NCBI RefSeq assembly: GCF_001263205.1
Contig: NZ_CP012333.1
Coordinates: forward strand, 6,128,501 to 6,192,500
Origin: Labilithrix luteola
GTDB taxonomy: Bacteria; Myxococcota_A; Polyangia; Polyangiales; Polyangiaceae
DNA length: 64,000 bases
Direction of reading: 5' to 3'
Part shown: positions 53,253 to 61,567 of the stretch, in pieces
Layout of the letters: every line of letters begins with the position of its first letter
Position numbering within the stretch: position 1 is the stretch's first letter
The notes under the pieces: generated by a model
Database searches by the model: none
Told to the model about the DNA's origin: nothing
What the model saw: only the letters and a program-made list of their open reading frames with translations
Position numbers and translations under genes: made by a program

Positions 53253-54755
53253 CTAGGTCTCGGTCGCTATTCCGCCCTCGTTTGTCCGCTTGAGCCCGGT
53301 CCGGTCCGGTCCGACGTCACTGGATCGTTCGCAAGGCGGGGCAGCTAGGCCGGCAAACGCGCTCCTCGCTGCGACGAGTTCGGTCCTCGTCATCGGCCCG
53401 CGCAGAAAGGATATCGCATACCGCGGTTGCAACAGCACGGGCCCAATCTGCGCCTGCGCATCGCGCAGCACGAACCACCGCGGCGCGAGCTTCTTCGCCA
53501 CGTTCCCCAGCGCCTTCGCCGACGCCTGTTCCTTGCCGCGAGTCTCTCCCGCGAGACCTTCCACGACCCGCTCCCGATCGGCATCGGTCTGCAAGCGCCC
53601 TACGCACCACATTCCGGCATTGCTGAGCGCCCGGTAATCGAGATCCATCGGATTCTGCGTCGCCAGCAGCACACCCACCCCGAAGGCGCGCGCCTGCTTC
53701 ATCAGCGAGACGATGGCGTGCTTGGTCGGTGGATTGGCCGGATGGGGCGGCAGAAACCCGTAGACCTCGTCGAACACCACCAGGCTCCGCAGGCGCTTGC
53801 TGCCCGGCTGCGCGCGTACCCAAGAGAGCACCTCTTCGAGCAGCACGCCGAGCACCAGCGCGCGCTCGTCGTCGTCGAGATGCGCAACGCTGACGATCAC
53901 CGCGGGCGTGCGGCCGTCCTTCGGCGTGAGCCAGGCGTCGACGTCCAAGGTCGCACCGGTCCGCCAGCTGGCGAACGTCGGTGACGCCAACAGCGTGTTC
54001 AACGCCGCTGCCAGCGAGCGGCGCTCGGACTTCGGCAAGAAGCTGTCGAGCGGTAGCGCTCCGACGACGTCGATGGGCGAGTCCGTCAAATCCCCGAGCA
54101 GCGCCCCCAGATCGGCCGCCTCTCCGGCGCGGAGCCGGCGCTCGGCCAGCACCGACAAGAGCACGTGCTCCTTGCTGCCCGCCGGATCGGGATCGCGCCC
54201 CACGAGGCGAAGCACCAGCGACACCGCCGCGCTGAGCGAGGCGCGCGCCGACTCCGGATCGTGATCCCAGCGCGCTGAACGACGCTCGAGCGCTGACAGC
54301 ACGTGCAGCGGCTCTCCCGCGCTCGAGCCCGGCGTGAGCACGCGCACGTCGATGCCCGCGCGATACGCCGCGAGCTCCGGCTCGCCAATCCCCCAGGCCG
54401 ATAGCGTTTGCTGTCGCTCCGCCGCAAGCGCCCGCGCCACCTCCTCGGCCGGGCGCTGCTCGCTCGGGGACATGACGCCCGAGATCCACGGCGCGAGCGG
54501 CTCGGGGGCAAACGATGGATAAGCGAGAAGGAGATTCGGCAAATCGCCCTTCACGTCGATGGCGAGCACCGGCACGCCGCTTCTCAGTGCCTCCTCGACG
54601 GTCACCATGAGCAGGCCCGTCTTGCCGCTGCCGGTCATGCCGACCACCACGCCGTGGGTGACGAGGTGATGAGCGGGGAGGGCGAGGGCCTCGGCCTTGC
54701 CACTCCCATCGATGGGTTGCCAGTTGCCGAGACGAAGGCGCGGTGCAGCGATCAT
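53253..54755 (-). CDS. HerA-like/DUF853-type ATPase
   Basis: 500 residues. Walker A is GMTGSGKTGL, with IDVKGDLPNLL just after it as in HerA/FtsK-like translocases. Walker B is SLVVFDEVYGFLPPHP. ATQNPMDLDYRALSNAG and a later Arg-containing region match the family's sensor region. The N-terminus is very short, so a HAS-barrel domain is not obvious. The enzyme is cytosolic. HerA-type ATPases work with nucleases in recombination and in some phage-defence systems; no nuclease is visible here. The ATG at 54755, with a G-rich site upstream, is used. It lies downstream of the unknown 307-residue gene and may form an operon with it. Confidence 0.85.
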   Translation of the reverse strand: MIAAPRLRLGNWQPIDGSGKAEALALPAHHLVTHGVVVGMTGSGKTGLLMVTVEEALRSGVPVLAIDVKGDLPNLLLAYPSFAPEPLAPWISGVMSPSEQRPAEEVARALAAERQQTLSAWGIGEPELAAYRAGIDVRVLTPGSSAGEPLHVLSALERRSARWDHDPESARASLSAAVSLVLRLVGRDPDPAGSKEHVLLSVLAERRLRAGEAADLGALLGDLTDSPIDVVGALPLDSFLPKSERRSLAAALNTLLASPTFASWRTGATLDVDAWLTPKDGRTPAVIVSVAHLDDDERALVLGVLLEEVLSWVRAQPGSKRLRSLVVFDEVYGFLPPHPANPPTKHAIVSLMKQARAFGVGVLLATQNPMDLDYRALSNAGMWCVGRLQTDADRERVVEGLAGETRGKEQASAKALGNVAKKLAPRWFVLRDAQAQIGPVLLQPRYAISFLRGPMTRTELVAARSAFAGLAAPPCERSSDVGPDRTGLKRTNEGGIATET

Positions 54756-54771
54756 GGTCCCCCCAAAGGCA

Positions 54772-54800
54772 CCGTGCCCCAACTTGCGGTCGGGGCACGG
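54772..54800 (-). terminator. Strong hairpin between the unknown gene and the HerA-like gene
   Basis: CCGTGCCCC (54772-54780) and GGGGCACGG (54792-54800) form a perfect 9-bp stem. It lies between the stop of the 307-residue gene and the HerA-like start. It could terminate or attenuate transcription into HerA. Confidence 0.6.
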
Positions 54801-54810
54801 CGTTCAAGCG

Positions 54811-55734
54811 TCAGTTGTCGGTGAATGGCGAGCCGCCCGGCATGCCCGCCTTCACGGGCGCGGCAGGCACGGCTCCTCCGGCCGGGTTCGCTACGGCCGG
54901 CGCGGCGGGATTCGCGATCCCGGGCGTGGCCGGCTGCGGGCCGTTGGCAGGCTCCGTTCCCGGGTCGTCCTTGGACGAGCCCCGGCCCCCGCGACCCTTC
55001 CAGAGCGACGGCACGAGCTTGTCGGCGCTCTCCTCGCCCCAGTGCAGGAAGGTGACGGCGCGGCGCGCCTGATCGTAGGCGTCGACGAAGAGCGTGAAGG
55101 CGCGCTGCCGATCTTCCGCGGCTTCGGCAAGCTTGGTTGTGCCTTGGCCCTTCTCGGCGAACGCGAACGTCAGGCGTTGGGAGAGAGCCTCGGCTCGGTC
55201 GAGCTCCGCGGCCTTGATGCCACTGTTGGCCGCGACCTTCTCCCAGTTCTCACGCAGGATGATGACGAGCGTGCCGAGATCCGACGCGGCGTCGAGATAG
55301 CCCGTTCCGGACTTCAGCTCGGCGAGCTTCTTGCCGTCGATGATTCCACGCGCGGCGAGCGCGTTCGCATCGGCCGCGAAGATGGTGCGCATCTTCGTGG
55401 CCTCCTCCAGCAGCACCGGCAACTCCTCCGGCGGCGTCATGATGCTCTGGTGGCGGTTGTTCGCGTAGATGAGCGCGAGGGTGTAGGGGACGATGTTGTC
55501 GTACTGCGCGATGTCGAAGTTCGGCAGCTTGGCGACGGCGCTCCGCAGCGCGTGGAGGCTCGGCGCCACCGAGAGAACCTGCGAGGTGCTCACCCCGATG
55601 TCGAGATTGATGATGAGCATTGCCGAGGCGGGAAGGGCGATGCGCGCGGGCGCCGTGGTTTCCCAAGCGCTACGGAAGCGACCAACGATCGACGGTGCGT
55701 CCGCGGTTGCCGCCGGTGTCGAGTTCTTATTCAT
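54811..55734 (-). CDS. Unknown helical protein
   Basis: 307 residues. After a short disordered N-terminus, residues 15-235 are mostly helical (SLHALRSAVAKLPNFDIAQYDNIVPYTLALIYANN, then a helical C-terminal half). The last 65 residues are a Pro/Ala/Gly-rich disordered tail (PATPGIANPAAPAVANPAG). There is no signal or membrane segment. I do not recognise the family. It is the first gene of a likely two-gene unit with the HerA-like ATPase. Its start is about 240 bases from the 42-bp repeat array. The ATG at 55734 with a GGGGG site upstream is used. Confidence 0.7.
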   Translation of the reverse strand: MNKNSTPAATADAPSIVGRFRSAWETTAPARIALPASAMLIINLDIGVSTSQVLSVAPSLHALRSAVAKLPNFDIAQYDNIVPYTLALIYANNRHQSIMTPPEELPVLLEEATKMRTIFAADANALAARGIIDGKKLAELKSGTGYLDAASDLGTLVIILRENWEKVAANSGIKAAELDRAEALSQRLTFAFAEKGQGTTKLAEAAEDRQRAFTLFVDAYDQARRAVTFLHWGEESADKLVPSLWKGRGGRGSSKDDPGTEPANGPQPATPGIANPAAPAVANPAGGAVPAAPVKAGMPGGSPFTDN

Positions 55735-55883
55735 GAAATCCCCCAACGATGCGCGAACGCCTTCGAAGCGCGCGCGACCGCACATGGTCGCTGCCGTTCG
55801 AGGTTCGCCGCACGGGGGCCAATCGACCACGCGTCGAAGAAGTTGTCAGTCGTTTATCGACTCGAGACCGAATTTTGATGAGC

Positions 55884-55907
55884 GACTGTCAAGGGAATTG
55901 GACAGTC
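55884..55907. promoter_or_regulatory. Inverted repeat upstream of the unknown gene
   Basis: GACTGTC (55884-55890) and GACAGTC (55901-55907) are perfectly inverted with a 10-base spacer, flanked by AATTTTGAT on the left and TCAAATTTT on the right. It lies about 150 bases upstream of the unknown gene. It may be an operator or part of a promoter; this is inference. Confidence 0.4.
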
Positions 55908-55968
55908 AAATTTTGCAGTGGCTCGGTGTCCGGCCCCGAGTCTTCGTAAACGTGTGATTCCTCGTTTG

Positions 55969-56361
55969 GAGCCAGCTAGCTGGCTTCAAAGGCGCCGCAG
56001 CAGGCCATTTAAGCCAGCCAGCTGGCTCCCGGACGCGATCGGCGCCTGGCCAAAGCCAGCTAGCTGGTTTTCAAAGTCGCAATTGGCTTTTCAGAGGCCA
56101 GCCAGCTGGATTTGGAGTGCGTCAATTTCGTCTTGGAAGCCAGCTGGCTGGCTTAAACGACAATACGTGAGCCTCCGGAGCCAGCTGGCTGGCTTTGGGA
56201 GAGACCGGATGCGGTGGAAAATCCAACTGGCTGGTCTTGAAGGCCGCGATCGGCGGCGATGAAGCCAGCTGGCTGGCCTCCGAGTACCGTCGGTGCGACA
56301 AAGAAATCCAGCTGGCTGGCTTTAGCGACCTACGAGGAGCTCCTCAAGCCAGCCAGCTGGC
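55969..56361. repeat. Array of ten 14-bp near-palindromes with a 42-bp period
   Basis: The core GCCAG-[CTAG/CCAG/CTGG]-CTGGC starts at 55971, 56013, 56055, 56097, 56139, 56180, 56222, 56264, 56307 and 56348. Successive spacings are 42, 42, 42, 42, 41, 42, 42, 43 and 41. Copies 7 and 9 have TCC at the start; copies 3, 4 and 7 differ at the end. Most are preceded by AA or GA, and most are followed by T-rich bases. Copies with CCAG centre (2, 4, 10) are the exact reverse complement of those with CTGG centre (5, 6, 8), and copies 1 and 3 with CTAG are self-complementary or nearly so. The 24-29 bases between cores vary. No protein is encoded: the frame breaks at the 41-base unit. It is most like an ordered array of protein-binding sites. 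Confidence 0.9.
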
Positions 56362-56891
56362 TTCGAACGACGGCTGGCGCACGGCGGATGCGCACTGCGA
56401 GATGCGTGTCGGGGATGGCGCATTACGAGATACGTGTCACGTTGCCGACGGACGCCGGCCGCAGATTCTTGCGGTGAGATGCGGCACACCCGCAATGAGC
56501 GAAGGTGCTTACGCCGGGATAGTCGTGACGACATCGATCGTCGATGGATGATGACCATCCGCGCTGGTGTCCACTCGACTCGCGCTCGTTGCCACGCATC
56601 GCACCAAGGAGCCAGGCTTGAAGGTCTGCGTCGTCGGTCTGAGCCGAGAACGCGTCTGCATCGAGGCCCGGTAGCCAGCGTAGAGCGACGTAGAAGATTC
56701 GCGAATTCGAAGCAAAAACATCTTTCGAGGCCGTGTGCGACTCGCGACTAGCGGAGGGTCTCAATATGTTCCCTCAGGCAGCTGGAAGTTGCGGTGCGCA
56801 AATTGGCGGTAGCGAGCTAGATGATATGTCGCATGTTCGCTCGCGGATTTCCCTTGTTTCGATCGAGTCTCTTGATCGGTTTGAACGCGAT
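56362..56891. other. Non-coding region downstream of the array
   Basis: About 530 bases of lower GC than the neighbours, with only short spurious frames. A direct repeat of the form CGAGATGCGTGTC / CGAGATACGTGTC occurs near 56398-56443. No RNA gene or mobile-element end could be supported. Confidence 0.45.
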
Positions 56892-56910
56892 TGGTGCATC
56901 ATGCACCAAG
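56892..56910. promoter_or_regulatory. Perfect 19-bp inverted repeat, operator-like
   Basis: TTGGTGCAT (56892-56900), central C, ATGCACCAA (56902-56910) form a perfect dyad typical of a dimeric regulator's site. It lies about 395 bases upstream of the lysozyme-like gene and about 530 bases after the array. Confidence 0.5.
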
Positions 56911-56964
56911 AGGTGCGGCGCCATTAACAATTGATGTGTGGAGAATGAGTGATGTGAACTAATT

Positions 56965-57215
56965 CGAGGGAGATCCGCCGGCTCTGCCGGGGAGACAGCC
57001 GCCGTTCTACATCTCCGGCGGTATTTCCGGTTGAGAGCCCCCTTCGTGAGCCGCTGAAAGCACAGGAGGACAAGCGGCTCGATCAGCTTCGTTGAACAAG
57101 TAGCCCGCCACCTTCAGGTGGCTGCCAACCGCGGCTCGTGAGCGGCACTCATCACTGCCGCTTGCAGCGGCTCACACATCGAAACCTTCCGGCTTTGCCG
57201 GGGGATGTTTTATTC
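56965..57215. other. Cluster of stable hairpins, possible structured RNA or element remnant
   Basis: In order: CCGGC-TCT-GCCGG (56978-56990); CCGCCG (56999-57004) with CGGCGG (57016-57021); GAGCCGCT (57048-57055) with AGCGGCTC (57073-57080); GCCACC-TTCA-GGTGGC (57107-57122); GCCGCT-TGC-AGCGGC (57157-57171); CCGGC-TTT-GCCGG (57189-57201). The first and last hairpins are near-copies that bracket the cluster, and a T-containing stretch follows. It could be a structured non-coding RNA, or the non-coding end of an IS200/IS605-type element that has lost its gene; neither can be proven here. Confidence 0.5.
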
Positions 57216-57304
57216 GGGGCTCACGTACACGGAGCCGCCCTCGGATTGCACTTCGTCATGTCCCGACAGTCGACACTCATCGCTCAATCCAGAAAGGGAT
57301 TCTC

Positions 57305-58543
57305 ATGTCGCTACGTCTTCGAACGCCTGCCACCATCGTTACTGTTGTCGCGTTAGCGCTTCCCGCCTGCGGGTCGGGCGATGCAGGGGCGACCGATGCA
57401 GTAGAAAATGTTGGCCGAGTCTCCTCGGCGCTCTACTCACTACCGCCGGCCCCCGTACCGTTCACACCACAGCCATGTCAGGACGCCGGCCAGTGCGACG
57501 CCGTCGATACCGCGATCCGTGCGATGAGTGCGAAGTACAAACTGCCTCGTTGGTTTTACTACGCCGTCGTGAACCGCGAATCGACGTTCGACCCAAACTC
57601 TTGGACCAACTACAACGGCCTGATCGGCCTGGGCCTCACGCAGCTTACCGAATCGACTCACACCGGCGTCCCCTACCCGATGAATCTGTTGTCGCCGAAC
57701 CCGGTTACGGACCCGGCAGACCCGTCATATCTGGATTATCAACAATGGCTGTACGACAAGGGCGTCGATTATTTCTGCAACTCGTCGCAAATACCGGCGG
57801 CGCAGCGTGTGTGCAACTGGATCGACATGAGGAATGTGACGCCACTCTCAACTCAGAATGATTGGAGTGATCCGGTAAAGAACCTCGACCGTTACAGCAG
57901 CGCCTACGCCGCTCCGGCGTACAATCTGTTCCGCACTCGATATCCGGGGGAGAGCGCCACGACCACCTTGCGTCGCGTCGCATACTACTGGCGCTACGGA
58001 ATTTTTGAGGAGGGCTTCCCGAACTACGATCCTTCCGACTACCTGCCCGGCGAGTACGGCTACGACCAATACGCCTCCGACTATCGATCGGCGGTCGAGG
58101 CGCAGGATGGCGTTTGGAACGGGCTTGTAGCAATCCCCCAGTCCACGTTCACGTGGATGTTCTACGGAGACTACCAGGGGAAAGACATGTGGCACTCGAC
58201 CGACTCGAACGGCGGGGTGGTGGCGGGCGGAGGCTACTCTCTTAGAACCGGCTACCTCCAAACGACCCACCGCTTCGGGAACGGACCCAACTCTGTAAAG
58301 GTTACCGCTTATGGCGGGACCGCAGGCGGGGTCGCTCCCATCATGAGGGTCGTTGTCGGCGACCAAACGCTCGGCAGCGTGCAGGTCACTGGCACCAGCT
58401 CGTCTGAGACCGGGTACTTTTTCTATTACTCTCCAAGTACCCCCACTACCCAACCGATCCGCGTGGTGTTCGACAACGGGGGCGCCGTCGGTACGCAGAT
58501 TCGTTCCCTCACCGTCATGTCCGTCATGGCGTGGCGTCAGTAG
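57305..58543 (+). CDS. Secreted lysozyme-like lipoprotein with C-terminal carbohydrate-binding module
   Basis: 412 residues. Lipobox ALPAC. The central domain (about 65-260) shows a transglycosylase/lysozyme-like pattern: FYYAVVNRESTFDPNSWTNYNGLIGLGLTQLT, where the Glu in NRESTF would be catalytic, and a GLGLTQ segment as in SLT folds. The C-terminal 120 residues look like a small beta-sandwich carbohydrate-binding module (CBM36/60-like: VKVTAYGGTAGGVAPIMRVVVGD, then QPIRVVFDNGG). Base composition is clearly lower in GC than its neighbours, which suggests recent acquisition. It may cleave peptidoglycan or a plant-type polymer outside the cell. It is preceded by the hairpin cluster. Confidence 0.78.
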   Translation: MSLRLRTPATIVTVVALALPACGSGDAGATDAVENVGRVSSALYSLPPAPVPFTPQPCQDAGQCDAVDTAIRAMSAKYKLPRWFYYAVVNRESTFDPNSWTNYNGLIGLGLTQLTESTHTGVPYPMNLLSPNPVTDPADPSYLDYQQWLYDKGVDYFCNSSQIPAAQRVCNWIDMRNVTPLSTQNDWSDPVKNLDRYSSAYAAPAYNLFRTRYPGESATTTLRRVAYYWRYGIFEEGFPNYDPSDYLPGEYGYDQYASDYRSAVEAQDGVWNGLVAIPQSTFTWMFYGDYQGKDMWHSTDSNGGVVAGGGYSLRTGYLQTTHRFGNGPNSVKVTAYGGTAGGVAPIMRVVVGDQTLGSVQVTGTSSSETGYFFYYSPSTPTTQPIRVVFDNGGAVGTQIRSLTVMSVMAWRQ

Positions 58544-58731
58544 GGCGTCTACTGCGAAGAGAACCGATGCACTGAAGGGCAACCGCTTCTCTTCCTATCG
58601 TACAGGGGGCGCCCGAGCTCCCGCACCACTTCGGCGTGAGCCGCCTCTGCGCGCTTCCGGCTGCGGAACCTGCGCCTCCTCACCGCCCCCCGCGCGCTTC
58701 CATCAAACCTGCGGAGAATCAAAATGGGCGA

Positions 58732-58764
58732 TGGCCCGGGTCGTCTGAAGACGTTCCCGGGCCA
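58732..58764 (-). terminator. Hairpin terminator downstream of SMP-30 copy 2
   Basis: TGGCCCGGG (58732-58740) pairs with CCCGGGCCA (58756-58764), with CGTC/GACG inside and loop TGAA. TTTT occurs on the minus strand about 8 bases beyond. It is 223 bases beyond the gene stop and nearly identical to the orphan hairpin at 52572. The rest of 58544-58986 has no gene. Confidence 0.7.
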
Positions 58765-58986
58765 CTCCTCTGCTTCGGCGCGCTTACGTGCGCTGCTGCG
58801 TGCCCTCTTAGCGGGTCAAATGTCACCCGTTGCTACGTGCTACGGCGCGCCACTCGACTCTGTGAATCCCGATTCATCCGGCTGCTTATTGCGCCTTGGT
58901 TGGCGCCTTGGCCTTGGCTCCGTCGCGTTGTCCACCTGGCTGCGGAGTGGTGGACAACGCGCAGCCTATTCGGCTAGTGCGCTTCG

Positions 58987-60060
58987 CTACTGGGCGATAC
59001 CGGCGACCTTCAGCTTTACCTGCCAGATGTTAATTCCCTGCGTCGTGATGTAGAGGGTCTTCATATCGTCGCCGCCGAAGGCCATGCCTGTCGGCTGCTC
59101 CGGGACGGCGATGACGCCGATCTTCGTCGCGTCCGATTTGTAGACGTTGATGCCCTGCGCGGTGGCCACGTAGACGTTGCCGTGGGTGTCGACTTCGATG
59201 CCGTCCGGCGTCGACGTTTCCGGGTCGATGTCGACCCACTTGCCGGACTCTCCGAGCGTGCCGTCCTCGTTCACGTGGTACTTACGGATGTACGGAAGCG
59301 TGCCTGCCATCGGCTGGGTGAAGCCGACGTAGACCTCGGTCTGGTCGGGGTTGAGTGCGAGGCCGGTCGGACGCGGAATGTCCTCGAAGGAGTCCATGAC
59401 GGTGACCGTCTTGTCCGGCGCGACCCGATAGATGCGGTTCGCTGTAAGAGTGTTGAGACCGTAGCCGGGATCGGTGAGGAACATCGAGCCGTCCTTCATG
59501 ACGACGCCGTTCTTCAGCGAATCGAACTTCTGGAAGGTGCCTTTGTCGACGAAGCCGTTCGCCACCATCTCGGGCGCGCCGGCGTCGCCGACGGCGCTCG
59601 CCCGCACGACGTCGAGCGCGTCGATGGTGACGAGGTTGCCGGCCGGATCGACCGTGTTGGTGTTCATCGGGTTGGCCTCGGTCGTCGAGCCGTCACGAAT
59701 CTTCTTGACGGTGCCGTCCGCGCGCATGCGGTAGAGCGCGCTGGCGCCGAGCGGCGTGGTGAAGAAGAGAAACTTCTGACCGGCATGCCAGATCGGTCCG
59801 TCGGTGTACTCGTTCGTCGTGAGGATGACCTTCACCTGATCGATGCCGTCGATCGGGTTCTGGTTGGGGTCGTCCGTGCCGGGACCCGGGTTCGGGTTGC
59901 CCGAGCTACCCGGCGGGTTCGGGTTGCCCGAGCTGCCGCCAGGAGGTTCGCCGCCCGGAGGGTTCGTGGTGCCTCCACCATTGTCGCTCGAGTTGCTGGA
60001 GCATGCGTACGCATACATGCCGAGCGGGAGCATGAGCAGGAAGGGCAAATAGCGTTTCAT
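58987..60060 (-). CDS. SMP-30/gluconolactonase-like lipoprotein, copy 2
   Basis: 357 residues. Start MKRYLPFLL with lipobox AYAC (residues 17-20), a Gly/Pro/Asn-rich linker with NPPGSSGNPNPG-type repeats, then the six-bladed propeller: FLTDPGYGLNTLTANRIYRV, PTGLALNPDQTEVYVGF, PDGIEVDTHGNVYVATAQG, and the C-terminal ITTQGINIWQ. It is closely similar to the gene at 51361. The conserved pattern of Asp/Asn residues suggests metal binding as in gluconolactonases. The C-terminal 20 residues are preserved in the remnant at 52789. Confidence 0.88.
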   Translation of the reverse strand: MKRYLPFLLMLPLGMYAYACSSNSSDNGGGTTNPPGGEPPGGSSGNPNPPGSSGNPNPGPGTDDPNQNPIDGIDQVKVILTTNEYTDGPIWHAGQKFLFFTTPLGASALYRMRADGTVKKIRDGSTTEANPMNTNTVDPAGNLVTIDALDVVRASAVGDAGAPEMVANGFVDKGTFQKFDSLKNGVVMKDGSMFLTDPGYGLNTLTANRIYRVAPDKTVTVMDSFEDIPRPTGLALNPDQTEVYVGFTQPMAGTLPYIRKYHVNEDGTLGESGKWVDIDPETSTPDGIEVDTHGNVYVATAQGINVYKSDATKIGVIAVPEQPTGMAFGGDDMKTLYITTQGINIWQVKLKVAGIAQ

Positions 60061-60259
60061 CGTCGTCGACTCCGTGGTTGAAGGTCACGCCGGCGAGAGC
60101 CGGAGCAATTCGCGCCGTGGCGCGTTGTTTCTGTTTCGGGATTCGGGAGGCGGCGAAAAGCTCTTCGGCCTGCGCCGCAAAGGTTCGATCGTCGAGTTAG
60201 CGAGCCGCGTGCCGAGCTCCAGATGTGTGTAGAGAGCACGCAAATGAAGGCGTGGGCCT

Positions 60260-61318
60260 TCACTTCGAGATGAGATTCCCGCTTTCTCCGCGTCCAACGC
60301 GCTCTTCGCTTTGTGGCGAAGGCGGACAAGGATCCGGCTTGCCACCGTCGGTGGACGCGTCGCCGCTCGGCGTTGCCTCGGGCAAGCCGCCAGCGTCGTC
60401 GGGCGTCCCGGCTTCCGGCGTCGGATCGACGAGCGGGGGTAGCAGCGTCGCGATGTCAGGCACCTCGTCGACGCGCGCGAAGGCGTAGCCCTTCGCCTTC
60501 AGAATGGGCACGATGTACTTGACCATGTCGACGGTGCCGCCCTTCTGAGGGTCGTCGTCGATGAAGTAGGGATCGTGCATCAGGATGATCCCGTGGCCCA
60601 CCGCGTCGATCTCCTGCAGGTAGAGGTCGCCGCACTGCTGCACGGTCAGGATCAATCCGTCCGAGCCTGCCTGCCAGCAGTCCCAGTCGACGGCCTGATT
60701 CGGCCCCATGTGATCGCCGATGTCCCAATTGATGGGGCCGACGTACTTCTTCATCGGCGACCCTTCGATCGCGTCGTAGCTGCTTTCGTCGAAGTCGCCG
60801 TAGGGGGCCCGGAACATGAAGCGGTTGCTGGGCACGAAGGGAATGATGATCGCGTCCGTCTGCTGCACTTCGAGCACGGAATCCGCCGCAGAGAGTCCGT
60901 CCGTATGCGTCGATCGGCCCGTCAGCGACACGTGGTTCTGCGTGTGGTTGCCGATGACGTGGCCGTCGGCGACGAGCTGCCCGAGGATCTGCGTCTTGTT
61001 ATCGTGAATCATTCGACCGTTGATGAAGAAGCCGGCGCGGATGCCTTGCTGCTTCAAGTAGGTCGATAATTCGTCAGTGCGGAGGCCTGGTCCGTCGTCG
61101 AACGTGAGCGCGAGCGTCTTCGGCGGAAGCGAAGACCCAACGAGGTTCGACGGTGAAATGGCGAGCGTGCCCTGACAAGAATTGGAAGGAGCGGAGTCGT
61201 TCTTCGAGCAACTCCAGAGGAGTGCCATCGCGGCGAACGTGCACGCACCGGCGAGGATGCGCCGCGCGTTACCGCGCTGCTTCTCGCCTGCGTCCGTTCG
61301 ACTTTCGCCGTTCGTCAT
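60260..61318 (-). CDS. Polysaccharide deacetylase (NodB/CE4) lipoprotein
   Basis: 352 residues. Lipobox LWSC near residue 34, then the NodB domain: TLALTFDDGPG (Asp-Asp), IGNHTQNHVSLT (His-x3-His metal ligands), RAPYGDFDESS, and the C-terminal IILMHDPYF. A Pro/Asp/Gly-rich tail closes it. CE4 enzymes remove acetyl groups from chitin, peptidoglycan or exopolysaccharide. The ATG at 61318 is used because it gives the signal; the longer frame is a GC shadow. It is divergent from the metallophosphoesterase. Confidence 0.9.
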   Translation of the reverse strand: MTNGESRTDAGEKQRGNARRILAGACTFAAMALLWSCSKNDSAPSNSCQGTLAISPSNLVGSSLPPKTLALTFDDGPGLRTDELSTYLKQQGIRAGFFINGRMIHDNKTQILGQLVADGHVIGNHTQNHVSLTGRSTHTDGLSAADSVLEVQQTDAIIIPFVPSNRFMFRAPYGDFDESSYDAIEGSPMKKYVGPINWDIGDHMGPNQAVDWDCWQAGSDGLILTVQQCGDLYLQEIDAVGHGIILMHDPYFIDDDPQKGGTVDMVKYIVPILKAKGYAFARVDEVPDIATLLPPLVDPTPEAGTPDDAGGLPEATPSGDASTDGGKPDPCPPSPQSEERVGRGESGNLISK

Positions 61319-61567
61319 GAAGCGTGCGCATTGCATGGGCCGGTCCGTCCGGATGCGCTGACGTGCGCGCACGCGCGCCGATGACAAAGAGACCGCCCGT
61401 CGCGCAATCGGGACCCTCGCGACGCGTGCACAGATCCATGTGGGCGCACGCGAGAATCGCCGTCGCACGAAACAGGCGTGCGATCGCCGCCCGGATGTCC
61501 TCATCGTGACGGGTCGCCACGCAACACGGCGACGCCGCGCGACGAGGTGTATAGTCGAGCCGTCGTC

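Noticed and set aside
53017..53348. Short plus-strand frame upstream of the HerA-like gene end
   Set aside because: Arg/Ser-rich composition, no start context, overlaps the 3' end of the HerA-like gene.
55918..56262. Protein with PASW-type 14-residue repeats encoded by the array
   Set aside because: The apparent repeat arises only because 42 is a multiple of three. The frame breaks at the 41-base unit, and there is no ribosome site or start that makes sense.
55969..56361. CRISPR array
   Set aside because: Cores are only 14 bp and variable, occur in both orientations, gaps of 24-29 bp are shorter than normal spacers, and no cas gene lies within the window.
56423..56764. 113-residue minus-strand frame in the non-coding region
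   Set aside because: Some segments look protein-like, but there is no domain, no ribosome site, and the codon pattern is not like real genes nearby.
56965..57215. Complete IS200/IS605-type element
   Set aside because: No transposase or TnpB gene is present; only hairpins resembling element ends are seen.
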